Part shown: in pieces, positions 26,270 through 33,684 of the stretch
Numbering within the stretch: the stretch's first letter is position 1
Layout of the letters: each line of letters starts with the position of its first letter
Source: CAYTGM01 sp964437365
GTDB lineage: Bacteria > Sumerlaeota > Sumerlaeia > SLMS01
Length of the DNA stretch: 64,000 nt
Direction of reading: 5' to 3'
NCBI GenBank assembly: GCA_964437365.1
Contig: CAYTGM010000021.1
Location: forward strand, 36,450-100,449
Position numbers and translations under genes: made by a program
The notes under the pieces: generated by a model
What the model was told of the DNA's origin: nothing
What the model saw: only the letters and a program-made list of their open reading frames with translations
Databases searched by the model: none

Positions 26270-27091
26270 TTACTGGTTGTTATTATTACCAGGACCGATC
26301 GGGCTGAATGTACCGCCACCACCGTCATCGTCGTCGTCATCATCGTCATCATCATCGTTACTATTCTCATAAATTGAATAGCCAAGGAGACCAAGACCAG
26401 CGGCACCGGCACCACCGCCGACCCACCACCAGAATGCTCCTTCATCATCATCATCGCTGTCCGTACCTTCGGCTCCAGCGTTTCCATCAGCAGCGCCATC
26501 CTGCTGAGCAACTACAGGAACACGCTGAGACTGCCACAGGCCAGCTTCATTGCGGAAAAGCTCGATGATTTCATCGTGACCAACAACGGCAAGCTGTTCA
26601 CCAGAATCTTTATCAGTAATCGTCACAGAAGAACCAACAGATCCTACTGAAACCTGATCTTGTTCAGAAGACTTTAAAGCGAAAACGCGGCTGGATGCTG
26701 GACCCGCGCCTTGAGGACCTGACTCGCTTACAGTCATTTGTTTAACTTCCAGATTGTCAAAGCTAACAGCTGTATCACTGAATCCCCTGGTTGCCACGGC
26801 CAAGGTGCCCTTATCAAAATTAATCGCTTTGGTAGTGGTCAGGGTAACATCAGACTCTTCCCCGATGAGTACCGTCTCTCCACTCAGAGTCTCTACCTTG
26901 ATCGGCGCTTTCGTGCTGATAAGCTGGTCGCCATCCTGGATGGACAACATTTCGAGCGCATTCGACTCAATCTTTTCGTCGGAGCGAATAATCGAGTAAG
27001 TGTCCTTTGACTCAGCAATACCAATCTTGTCTGCTGAGACCGTAGTTGCGCAGGCTACAGCCAAGGAGAGAAAAAATATCGTACGCTTCAT
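26270..27091 (-). CDS. secreted/membrane FecR-like protein with an eleven-Asp tract
   Basis: From ATG 27091 this protein of about 273 residues has a signal peptide (MKRTIFFLSLAVACATTVSA). A FecR-like beta domain follows (LSIQDGDQLISTKAP, then VETLSGETVLIGEESDVTL). Near the C-terminus a Trp/Gly-rich membrane helix (FWWWVGGGAGAAGLGLLGY) leads into NSN, eleven consecutive Asp, a Gly run and an Asn-rich end. The tract uses both GAT and GAC codons. FecR-like domains often occur in cell-surface or polysaccharide-associated proteins. The position beside the exopolysaccharide operon fits such a role but does not prove it. An earlier start (27169 or 27106) adds residues without a signal peptide. Confidence 0.7.
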   Translation of the reverse strand: MKRTIFFLSLAVACATTVSADKIGIAESKDTYSIIRSDEKIESNALEMLSIQDGDQLISTKAPIKVETLSGETVLIGEESDVTLTTTKAINFDKGTLAVATRGFSDTAVSFDNLEVKQMTVSESGPQGAGPASSRVFALKSSEQDQVSVGSVGSSVTITDKDSGEQLAVVGHDEIIELFRNEAGLWQSQRVPVVAQQDGAADGNAGAEGTDSDDDDEGAFWWWVGGGAGAAGLGLLGYSIYENSNDDDDDDDDDDDGGGGTFSPIGPGNNNNQ

Positions 27092-27299
27092 GGGGTCATT
27101 CATCACTTTCTTAAAAGTAGGCCTCTGGGAGAGGACACAGAGAGCGTCTTCTCCGTAAGAACAAATCAACCCAGCTTTTGCGTCAAGGGCCTTTTTGGTT
27201 TCGAGAAGGGATTTTTGCCCTGAAAAGAAATTTTTTATAAAAAGACCCGATATTGTCCGTAAAACATGAACTCCTTCAAACAGTTAGAATCGATCCGAC

Positions 27300-27774
27300 C
27301 ACTTTTTGTGAGTAAACTGGTTGTATTTTCGAGCAAAACGCCTATAATTCAGTCAAATCACTCTCAGAAAGTGGATCAAATGTCCCAAAAAACAAAATAC
27401 AACCTCCCTACTCACTGAAAAGTGCGACAACGGTTGTATTTATACTGATAATACTGGACTTAGCTTCACTTTTTATCTCGAAAAATAACCACAGGCGATC
27501 AGTTTTCTCTTGATCTTGTTCAGGGGGAATCAGGCGCCCCACTTTCCAGTGGGCGCCATGACCCCCGTCTTGTAACTAATTTTGTAATTAGTTTGTATAG
27601 GCTTTTTTATTCTCTAAATGCAATAATATCAATCCTCTACAAGAGTACTAAAAGCACTTTTCGGTGAGTTAGCAGGTTGTAACCAACACTTTTCTGTGAC
27701 TCAGCCGGTTGTAATGATCAACTTTCTGTGAGCAACTGGTTGTAAAACAACCTGTCAGCAACACTTCTGGTTGT
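27300..27774. repeat. cluster of iteron-like 27-28 bp repeats
   Basis: A motif close to CACTTTTCTGTGAGT, then 4-5 variable bases and GGTTGTA, occurs directly at 27300, 27655, 27687 and 27719 (period 32), and inverted at 27398-27424. Partial copies lie at 27357-27374 (inverted) and 27761-27774. The whole gap 27092-27909 has no ORF worth calling. A weak TTGACG (minus strand, 27186-27181) might belong to the promoter of the 27091 gene. Confidence 0.8.
27523..27593. other. nested GC-rich palindrome followed by an AT-rich hairpin
   Basis: GGGGG (27523-27527) pairs with CCCCC (27562-27566) around an inner stem GGCGCC(C)CAC / GTGGGCGCC with loop TTTCCA. Directly after it AACTAATT (27574-27581) pairs with AATTAGTT (27586-27593). 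Both lie inside the iteron-like cluster and could be part of an origin-like or regulatory structure. Confidence 0.7.
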
Positions 27775-27909
27775 TTTATTTGACCATCGTGAACATTTAT
27801 TTCTCGATTATCGAATTTACCCTTGCCGAGCCAGCACAACAATCACATCCTCCCACTTTGTTTCATGGTTTACCAAACCAAATATTCATCGAAATCCTGA
27901 CCTCCTGGA

Positions 27910-28356
27910 ATGTTGGCCTTGTCTCGAGAATCTCAAGAACGACGGAACACCCATCGAGTAGTTTGCAGCTTTCCTGCAGAAATCTCCTTCGTCCAGGAAG
28001 GCAATGACCATACCCTGCCTCGGTTCTCTATCACAATTCTGGATGTTTCCAAAGAAGGATTCCGTGCGAGAATGGATTATATTCATTCTACTGAATTTGA
28101 AGATGTCCTTCGAAACATCAAAACCGTTAGATTGTCTGCGCGAGGTCCTCTTGGAATAATTTCCGTCCACTCAAGACTTGTATGGTGGAAATCAACCTAT
28201 CTCGAAGAAGATACACAGCCTGAGTACCATATCGGAGTTCACTTTACACCTCAAAGTTACGATACTCCCTCAGCCATTCCATCACTTATTCAAACGGCAG
28301 GCAATAATTTCATCCGACCTGGTGATTTTGACATTACGGAAACAAGATCCACCTGA
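27910..28356 (+). CDS. PilZ domain protein
   Basis: This 148-residue cytosolic protein has the two PilZ signatures for binding cyclic di-GMP: RRNTHR near residue 11 and ILDVSKEGFRARM near residue 43 (the D-x-S-x-x-G motif). No other domain is fused, so it is a stand-alone receptor that would pass the signal on by protein contact. The GGDEF-EAL protein at 47.5 kb is the only cyclic di-GMP enzyme in the window. Its upstream region is the iteron-like cluster, so this gene may be controlled by whatever binds those repeats. The ribosome site at ATG 27910 is weak. Confidence 0.85.
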   Translation: MLALSRESQERRNTHRVVCSFPAEISFVQEGNDHTLPRFSITILDVSKEGFRARMDYIHSTEFEDVLRNIKTVRLSARGPLGIISVHSRLVWWKSTYLEEDTQPEYHIGVHFTPQSYDTPSAIPSLIQTAGNNFIRPGDFDITETRST

Positions 28357-28386
28357 TGTCTATCTCTTAAAACTCGTATCTATATA

Positions 28387-29799
28387 TCACCTTTTCTCAG
28401 GAAAAGATCTTATTTTCACGCAGGGATCCGGGTACCCTGCCAACCCTTGATCACATAGCCATGGGGTATGCACACAATTCTTTGGTAACTTCTTAAGCTC
28501 GGGAAGCCATTGGTAGACATAATGCCCGTCACCATCGTAGCGTTCCGCCTGGTTCAAAATATGAAAGTAACGATTCTCTCTCGGATCATTTCCCAGACCA
28601 GAGACATAGTTCCAATTCCCCCAATTGCTTGCTACATCATAGTCTATCAGTTGACTTTCAAAGTATTCCGCCCCCAAACGCCAATCTATCTGCATATCTT
28701 TCACAAGAAAACTCGCCACGTTTTGACGGCCCCGATTACTCATGAAGCCGGTCTCAGAAATCTCTTTCATATTTGCGTCGATAAACGGGTAGCCCGTTCT
28801 TCCCGCTTTCCAGAGCTCAAACAAATCGTCCTTAATCCGGTCCCCTGTATTTCTGCCCTTGATGCCGCCTGCTCGAAATACTTTCCAGCCGTATTTCAAC
28901 AAAACGAAGCGGAAGAAATCTCTCCAGATCAGTTCGAAGATCAGCCAGTAAGTTGACTTATTCTTTGTTCTTTCTCTTTCATAGCGGATGACTTCGCCAT
29001 ATATCCACCGGGGAGAAATACAACCAAGAGCAAGCCACGGAGAGAACTTCGAAGAATAGTCACACCCCAGTAATCCATTTCTGGTTTCCTTATATTCCTT
29101 CAGGCAGTCCTTTTCCCAGAAATAATGATTCACCCTTTCCAGAGCAGCTTTTTCTCCTCCTTTGAAATGCAGCACTCCCCCACCGGTTTCAGGAAAAGGT
29201 GCATCACACAATTCCTTCCAGGACGGCAACAAACCCACACTTGAGTCGGCACCCGGAGGCAGGGCTGGAAGCCGAGACGGAACCTCAAATGGCTCCCTGA
29301 TGCTGGATCGCTTCTCTATGTCTTTTCTAAAGTGCGTATAGATATCGGGTAGCTCGTAAATCGAGTCGTAAGGGATATCATCACGATGATAGAGAGTCAT
29401 GCCCCAGTAGCGATGGGTCTTGATCCCGAACTCTTCGATTTCACTTAATACGTCTCTTTCGATCCTATCTTCTTCGGGTGCTTCCTCTTCGTAGAAGTAG
29501 AGGTCTGTAATTCTGTGCTCTTCACAAAGAGCTTTAATCAAACGAGAGCTATCTCCAGTATTAACAACCAAACTGCTCCCCCGCTCTTCCAGTGATTCTC
29601 GCAGAGATCGAACAGATTCCAGAAGAAATCGAGTCCGATGGGCCCCTGTCTTTGGAAACCCGAAATGTGTTTTCTGGAACCAATGGGAATCGAATATATA
29701 GACCGGAAGGAGCGAATCGCATCGTGCCGCAGCCTCATAAAGAGGCTCATGGTCGTGAAGACGCAGATCATTGCGAAACCAGAGCAGTCCATTTCTCAT
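28387..29799 (-). CDS. DASH-type cryptochrome / DNA photolyase
   Basis: This protein of about 470 residues has an N-terminal photolyase alpha/beta domain (GLLWFRNDLRLHDHEPL) and a C-terminal FAD-binding domain. LIWRDFFRFVLLKYG, GRTGYPFIDANMKE, TGFMSNRGRQNVASF, DYDVASNWGNWNYVSG and DPRENRYF are hallmarks of the Cry-DASH group. These flavoproteins use blue light to repair pyrimidine dimers, mainly in single-stranded DNA, and may also signal. ATG at 29799 is used because AGGAGG lies six bases upstream. Its ATG overlaps the stop of the tiny DUF2256 gene, so the two are coupled. This suggests a life with exposure to light. Confidence 0.93.
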   Translation of the reverse strand: MRNGLLWFRNDLRLHDHEPLYEAAARCDSLLPVYIFDSHWFQKTHFGFPKTGAHRTRFLLESVRSLRESLEERGSSLVVNTGDSSRLIKALCEEHRITDLYFYEEEAPEEDRIERDVLSEIEEFGIKTHRYWGMTLYHRDDIPYDSIYELPDIYTHFRKDIEKRSSIREPFEVPSRLPALPPGADSSVGLLPSWKELCDAPFPETGGGVLHFKGGEKAALERVNHYFWEKDCLKEYKETRNGLLGCDYSSKFSPWLALGCISPRWIYGEVIRYERERTKNKSTYWLIFELIWRDFFRFVLLKYGWKVFRAGGIKGRNTGDRIKDDLFELWKAGRTGYPFIDANMKEISETGFMSNRGRQNVASFLVKDMQIDWRLGAEYFESQLIDYDVASNWGNWNYVSGLGNDPRENRYFHILNQAERYDGDGHYVYQWLPELKKLPKNCVHTPWLCDQGLAGYPDPCVKIRSFPEKR

Positions 29800-29933
29800 C
29801 GTTTCCTCCTGCACCGGTCACTGCAGTACTTGACGGAATCCCAGCAGTTCTTCCATTTCTTCCGCCAGGCGAAGGGTCGACCGCACGCTGCACACGTTTT
29901 TGTTGGGAGATGGGATTTCTTTAATCGACTCAT
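29796..29933 (-). CDS. DUF2256 zinc-finger small protein
   Basis: This 45-residue gene is easily missed because of its size. The peptide begins MSRLKKSHLPTKTCAACGRP, then FAWRKKWKNCWDSVKYCSDR and ends CRRKR. That is the DUF2256 pattern: two CxxC-type pairs (Cys14/Cys17 and Cys37/Cys41) that should hold one zinc, plus the F-x-W-R-K-K-W core. DUF2256 genes are known to sit next to cryptochrome/photolyase genes. Here the TGA overlaps the ATG of Cry-DASH. The function is unknown, but the coupling argues for a direct partnership with the photolyase. Confidence 0.88.
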   Translation of the reverse strand: MSRLKKSHLPTKTCAACGRPFAWRKKWKNCWDSVKYCSDRCRRKR

Positions 29934-29999
29934 GCATGTTTCTTTGGCAGAGATCGGGCCGGAAAGTTGGGTTTCCCATCCGGTTGATGCATTGAAACC

Positions 30000-30257
30000 T
30001 TATCGGTCGGTAAAGATAAACGACCCGCTGATCAATCCCCCGATGAACATGATCGCGAACCCACCAACTTGAATCAGAAAGGGGTATTTTGCTCGTTCCC
30101 AGTAAAGAATCACAAACAGGAGCGAGATAATGTTAAAACAGATCATGGCGATTCCCCAGATAATACTCTCTTGAAATCCTTCGATCAAGAGCCACAGACC
30201 CCCAATGATCATAATGATGAGTCCAATAACCTGTATGGCAAACCCAAGTGTTTCCAA
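30000..30257 (-). CDS. small three-helix membrane protein
   Basis: This protein of about 85 residues is almost wholly hydrophobic, with three helices (AIQVIGLIIMIIGGLWLLIE, IIWGIAMICFNIISLLFVIL and QVGGFAIMFIGGLISGSFIF). I do not recognise a family. TTG at 30257 is chosen because GGAGG is nine bases upstream; the ATT three bases earlier is also possible. The longer frame to 30311 has no ribosome site. The gene is divergent from parA, with a perfect palindrome at 30321-30339 between them. Confidence 0.55.
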   Translation of the reverse strand: METLGFAIQVIGLIIMIIGGLWLLIEGFQESIIWGIAMICFNIISLLFVILYWERAKYPFLIQVGGFAIMFIGGLISGSFIFTDR

Positions 30258-30320
30258 AATATTATTCCTCCAGTTCTTTTGTCTATGATGAATACTTCGG
30301 GGAAGATGCATTTATTCATG

Positions 30321-30339
30321 ATTACCGACAATCGGTAAT
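30321..30339. promoter_or_regulatory. 19-bp perfect palindrome between divergent genes
   Basis: ATTACCGA (30321-30328) and TCGGTAAT (30332-30339) flank a three-base centre. It lies in the gap between the small membrane protein and parA, 82 bases before the parA start. It is a likely operator; the binding protein is unknown. Confidence 0.6.
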
Positions 30340-30370
30340 TCACGAATCTTTTATTTGACGTTGTTTTGCA

Positions 30371-30387
30371 GAAACGTGGACGTTTTC
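30371..30387. promoter_or_regulatory. AAACGT-NN-ACGTTT palindrome upstream of parA
   Basis: GAAACGT, GG, ACGTTTTC lies 34 bases before the parA ATG. Its reverse complement agrees at 15 of 17 positions with a second copy at 32244. Sites upstream and downstream of a ParA/ribbon-helix-helix cassette are typical for an operator-centromere pair. Confidence 0.6.
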
Positions 30388-30420
30388 ACCCATTATCACC
30401 TTTTATGGGGATGACCACCT

Positions 30421-31191
30421 ATGCGTACGATCGCCATTACCAATCAAAAAGGGGGAAGCGGAAAGACCACCACCAGTGTGAATCTTGCCGCCGCCCTCGC
30501 AAAACAGGGGAAGAAGATCCTCGTCATGGACCTCGATCCCCAGGCTTCCGCATCCAGCTGGCTCGGCATTACTGCCGATAACCGCGGTATTCTGGAAGTC
30601 TTCCTCGAGAACGGAGAGCTCCAGAACCTGATTCAGGAAACGAACACGCCGAATCTTGATCTCATCCCTGCCAGCAGCTGGCTTGTTGGAGCAGAAAAAG
30701 CCTTTGCCAGCGAGCTCGGAGCAGAATCTTACCTGAAAAAGAATCTTGAGAAACTCCCCCACCGCTGGGACTATATTCTCCTCGATTGCCCGCCTTCACT
30801 GGGACTTCTGACCGTGTGGGCCCTCGTTGCCGCGCGCGAAATTATTGTCCCCGTGGAAGCTCATGTTCTCGCCCTCGCTGGGCTCGCGCAGTTGACTGAA
30901 ACTGTTGGAGTTGTCCAGGATCGACTTAACCACGAACTGGCCATCACCGGCGTGGTTCTCTGTAGATACGACGGCAGAACGCGCCATTCCCAGGAGATCA
31001 GAGAATCCCTGAAGAAACATTTCAGCGAGGTCCTCTATGAAACAGTGATCCGCGAAAACATCCGCATCGCTGAGGCCCCTTCCTTTGCTCAGCCGATTAC
31101 CCACTACGATCCTTCGAGTAACGGATCGAAAGATTACATGGCTCTCGCCAAGGAATTCCTGTCCCACCAGACTGTTGAGGAGACTGCATAA
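30421..31191 (+). CDS. parA: ParA family partition ATPase
   Basis: This 256-residue cytosolic ATPase has a deviant Walker A motif, NQKGGSGKTTTSVNLA (residues 8-23), with the signature Lys, Walker A' VMDLDPQASAS and Walker B YILLDCPPSLG. It has no N-terminal DNA-binding extension, so it is of the short Soj/type Ib-like size. It should form ATP-dependent dimers on the nucleoid and move a partner bound to a centromere site. The adjacent gene, two bases later, is not a classical ParB but a ribbon-helix-helix protein, as on many plasmids. GC-rich codons set this cassette apart from its neighbours and suggest horizontal origin. Confidence 0.9.
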   Translation: MRTIAITNQKGGSGKTTTSVNLAAALAKQGKKILVMDLDPQASASSWLGITADNRGILEVFLENGELQNLIQETNTPNLDLIPASSWLVGAEKAFASELGAESYLKKNLEKLPHRWDYILLDCPPSLGLLTVWALVAAREIIVPVEAHVLALAGLAQLTETVGVVQDRLNHELAITGVVLCRYDGRTRHSQEIRESLKKHFSEVLYETVIRENIRIAEAPSFAQPITHYDPSSNGSKDYMALAKEFLSHQTVEETA

Positions 31192-31193
31192 TT

Positions 31194-31739
31194 ATGGCTA
31201 CTAAACGACGACCCACCATCGGATCAAATCCTCTCGATGCGGTCATTCCTTCACGGAGAGTCGAAGAAAAAACGAATAATTCGACAGTAACGAAAGAAAC
31301 TCCTGTTCCCGCACCGGTTACTGCACCCACGAAAATGGAGGAGCCAAAACCCTCCCCAGTGGTCAGGTCTGCTGAAGTTCCTGATATCGACCTCGAGGAC
31401 TACCAGACAGAGGCGGAAACGACCACAGCAACAGTTTCCACTCAGGAAAAAGGTCCGGTTCCCGTCTACCAGAGCTCATCAAGCCAGCGACGTGAACCTT
31501 CCGCTCCCCCACCGCAGCCCGAGCAACCTCCACGGATCGAAAAACAGCGGATGACCATTCATCTGCCGGTCGACCTGGTGGAGAAAATGAAGGATGCTGT
31601 GTACTGGACTCCCGGACTGACCCTCGCAGGACTGGCCGAAGACGCTCTCCAGGTGGCAGTCGAGGAAATCGAAGAGGAGCGGGGTGAACCTTTTCCCAAA
31701 CGACGTGAAAACCTTCGCGGTGGTCGCCCGATTAAGTAA
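31194..31739 (+). CDS. ribbon-helix-helix partner of ParA (centromere-binding candidate)
   Basis: This 181-residue protein has a disordered, Pro/Thr/Glu-rich N-terminal 115 residues. A compact C-terminal ribbon-helix-helix-like segment follows, RMTIHLPVDLVEKMKDAVYW, then TPGLTLAGLAEDALQVAVEE and a conserved-looking GEPFPKRRENLRGGRPIK tail. The beta strand TIHLPVDL with the following helices matches CopG/Arc-type DNA binding. It starts two bases after the parA stop, so it is the natural DNA-binding partner and may repress the operon through the AAACGT-NN-ACGTTT sites. It is not ParB with a CTP-binding domain. A strong terminator follows. Confidence 0.75.
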   Translation: MATKRRPTIGSNPLDAVIPSRRVEEKTNNSTVTKETPVPAPVTAPTKMEEPKPSPVVRSAEVPDIDLEDYQTEAETTTATVSTQEKGPVPVYQSSSSQRREPSAPPPQPEQPPRIEKQRMTIHLPVDLVEKMKDAVYWTPGLTLAGLAEDALQVAVEEIEEERGEPFPKRRENLRGGRPIK

Positions 31740-31766
31740 ATTACTGGACATAACTGCTTTTTGATC

Positions 31767-31797
31767 GCCTCTCCCCCACCAGGGAGAGGCTTTTTTT
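31767..31797 (+). terminator. Rho-independent terminator of the parA operon
   Basis: GCCTCTCCC and GGGAGAGGC form a perfect nine-base stem with loop CCACCA, followed by seven T residues. Confidence 0.92.
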
Positions 31798-32122
31798 CAT
31801 GGTAGCCCATGAGAAGGAGATACGCTGTTCCTGAGTATGAGAAGCAGATGAGGGTGAACTGTGTGTGGCCGATGATCACCTGGCTCACACGGTTTTGTTG
31901 AGTTTTTGTCTTTTACTCGCAGGTTTTCTAACCATAACTCCTATTAATTTCTTTATTTGAGTCGATCTCGAGAAGAGGGTCTGGAGCGACAAATACTGGT
32001 TTTTTGTAGAGTAGAGTCTGGTTTTCTGCTCTGAGGAGTCAAAGTCTTCCCATTGTTCGTAGAGTGCAAGAACGGGTGCTCTCACGCGGTGACCTACCAC
32101 GTGTTTACCACTCCCCCACGTC

Positions 32123-32181
32123 TGACGGACGTCTCGAGTCAATGATAAGACGTCGTTAAGACGTCGGACAGACGTCCGTCA
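32123..32181 (+). repeat. REPIN-like palindromic repeat, copy 2
   Basis: The same 12-base arms as at 2264 and 61510 (TGACGGACGTCT and AGACGTCCGTCA) enclose a 35-base loop with AAGACGTCG repeats in the other orientation. From 31798 to here I see no gene. Confidence 0.85.
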
Positions 32182-32242
32182 TCGGGTGTGGCCGTGGTAT
32201 GATGGGTGAAAGGAGGACCTTGCGGAAGATCAGGACCTTTAC

Positions 32243-32260
32243 GAAAACGTGTACGTTTCC
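32243..32260. promoter_or_regulatory. AAACGT-NN-ACGTTT palindrome downstream of the parA operon
   Basis: GAAAACGT, GT, ACGTTTC repeats the palindrome found before parA (30371-30387), in inverted orientation. It lies about 450 bases after the parA operon terminator. Confidence 0.5.
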
Positions 32261-32706
32261 ATAAACAATGCTGTAAGCGAGGTTTTAGGCCTTGGGGGTG
32301 AGGCGGGTGATGCGGTATTTCCTGTTAAGACAGGCGTTGATGTATATCAGGTGCTTTCTGGTGTTCCTGGTGTTTAGGGTGATAGCTGTAACCTTGTTTA
32401 AGACAGGTTTTACATTCGTTGATGTTTTTTGCGTTAATAGAGGAAATCCCAGCTTAGACAGTGATAGGGGTATATCAAGGTTTTATGGTTATTCTGTTAT
32501 TACAGGTAATAGAAGGTTAAACAGGAAGGTAAGTATCGACATAAACACACGCAATATCGGAAATAGAATAAATAACGCAATTAGATTAAATCATGCCGAT
32601 GTAAGGGATTACAGCAATCCCCTAATTGGCTACAAACCCATAAAAAGGGGACCTTAACAAAAAGACTGTTTAGCCTGTTTACCAGGGGAATAAACAGGTT
32701 TCGCAT

Positions 32707-32720
32707 AAACGTGTACCTTA
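32707..32720. promoter_or_regulatory. degenerate third copy of the AAACGT palindrome
   Basis: AAACGT, GT, ACCTTA keeps the left half and centre of the palindrome at 32245 but has two changes in the right half. Confidence 0.3.
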
Positions 32721-33059
32721 GCGGGGTAAGGGTGGTTTCGGGAAACGTCGACCGCTCTTTTTGCCAGAAATCGATTCTGAGCCCTTCGGGTTCTTTCAAC
32801 GGCCCATGACTCGATTTTTCGGTTAAACCCCTCTTAAAAGTCTTTATTTTGCTCTTCCCGTCAGTTTTTTAGCCTGGAATGGTGGGTCGCTCTTGTGCTC
32901 CGCCAAACTTTCCGGAAAGTGATCGCGGCGGTGGGGGAGTCGCACCCTTCCCCGCAGCTGGTGCCCATATGACAGGGATACATGGATATACAGTAAGGCC
33001 AGAAACATCCGCAATCCCCAAAACGACAGGTATGTCAGAAACGTAAACCTTTGTGACCT

Positions 33060-33569
33060 ATGAAAAGAGCAGCCGGAAATACACCCCCAGGAAAGCAACT
33101 CCTCCTTATCGCCCTTCCCCTCCTCCTCCTGTGGCTCCTCCTCCTCGCCTCTCTCACCACCGTCGATCAGAAAAATATCGTCCAATGGGAATTCCAGCTC
33201 CGTGCAATCTTTCTGGACATGCTTGGAGCACCCAACCGCTGGTATATTGCCACCCCTCCTTATTATAGTGAAGTTCAGCATTTCCTCAGCTATCTTCCAC
33301 TGGGGATCTTCGCCGGTCTGATCGCTGAGATGTGTCGACGCTACTTTGATCCACGCTATTATCGTCTGACCTTGTTATCGTTGGTTTCCGCTTTTGCCCT
33401 CTTTGCTTTGATCGAGGAGCTCCGACAGTTCTGGGTTCCCACCCGTGGTCCCAGTTTCTCAGATCTTTTCTCCGGATGGTCCGGTATTACCCTTGGGCTC
33501 CTTATATATAAGGTAGGGGAGCGGATTGTTGAACGGTGGATCCGGCTTTATCGAAAGAGAGGGAGATGA
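33060..33569 (+). CDS. VanZ-like membrane protein
   Basis: This 169-residue protein has four hydrophobic helices and the VanZ family pattern: HFLSYLPLGIFAGL for the second helix region, then ALIEELRQFWVPTRGPSFSD and LFSGWSGITLGLL. The E-x-x-Q-x-x-x-P-x-R-x-x-x-x-x-D spacing is the family signature. VanZ-like proteins occur in teicoplanin resistance and in surface-polysaccharide regions; the biochemical role is unknown. The many CTC/CTT Leu codons in the first helix make it look low in complexity at DNA level. The ATG at 33060 has no clear ribosome site. It is a single gene with no close same-strand neighbour. Confidence 0.8.
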   Translation: MKRAAGNTPPGKQLLLIALPLLLLWLLLLASLTTVDQKNIVQWEFQLRAIFLDMLGAPNRWYIATPPYYSEVQHFLSYLPLGIFAGLIAEMCRRYFDPRYYRLTLLSLVSAFALFALIEELRQFWVPTRGPSFSDLFSGWSGITLGLLIYKVGERIVERWIRLYRKRGR

Positions 33570-33684
33570 GGAGTTCTTCAATTCAACGGTATCGAATTCG
33601 ATATCCAGTCGAGTTTAGAACTTTCTTTGATTGGGGAGACCTGATTCTGGAACCCGAGTCCCGGTGGGGGAGTGAGGACTTACC

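Larger units (their letters stand above)
32200..32760. other. gene-free tract of unusual composition with many small hairpins
   Basis: This tract is AT-rich with many short stems: CCTGT-TAAG-ACAGG near 32331, CTGT-TATT-ACAG near 32494, GGATT-ACAGC-AATCC near 32606 and CCTGTTTA/TAAACAGG near 32674-32698. A 121-codon frame (32292-32657) crosses it but uses AGG, AGA and ATA heavily, unlike genes nearby, has no ribosome site and no recognisable domain. It looks like a structured RNA, a decayed mobile element or foreign DNA. From 32760 to 33059 nothing else is seen. Confidence 0.45.

Noticed and set aside
26308..26350. Trinucleotide repeat as a phase-variable tract
   Set aside because: GAT and GAC codons are mixed and three-base changes keep the frame, so slippage would not switch the gene.
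27300..27774. CRISPR array
   Set aside because: Repeats are imperfect, occur in both orientations, have almost no spacer in the 32-base period, and no cas gene is near.
32292..32657. 121-codon frame in the odd tract
   Set aside because: No ribosome site, very unusual codons and no domain. Reported only as part of the unexplained tract.
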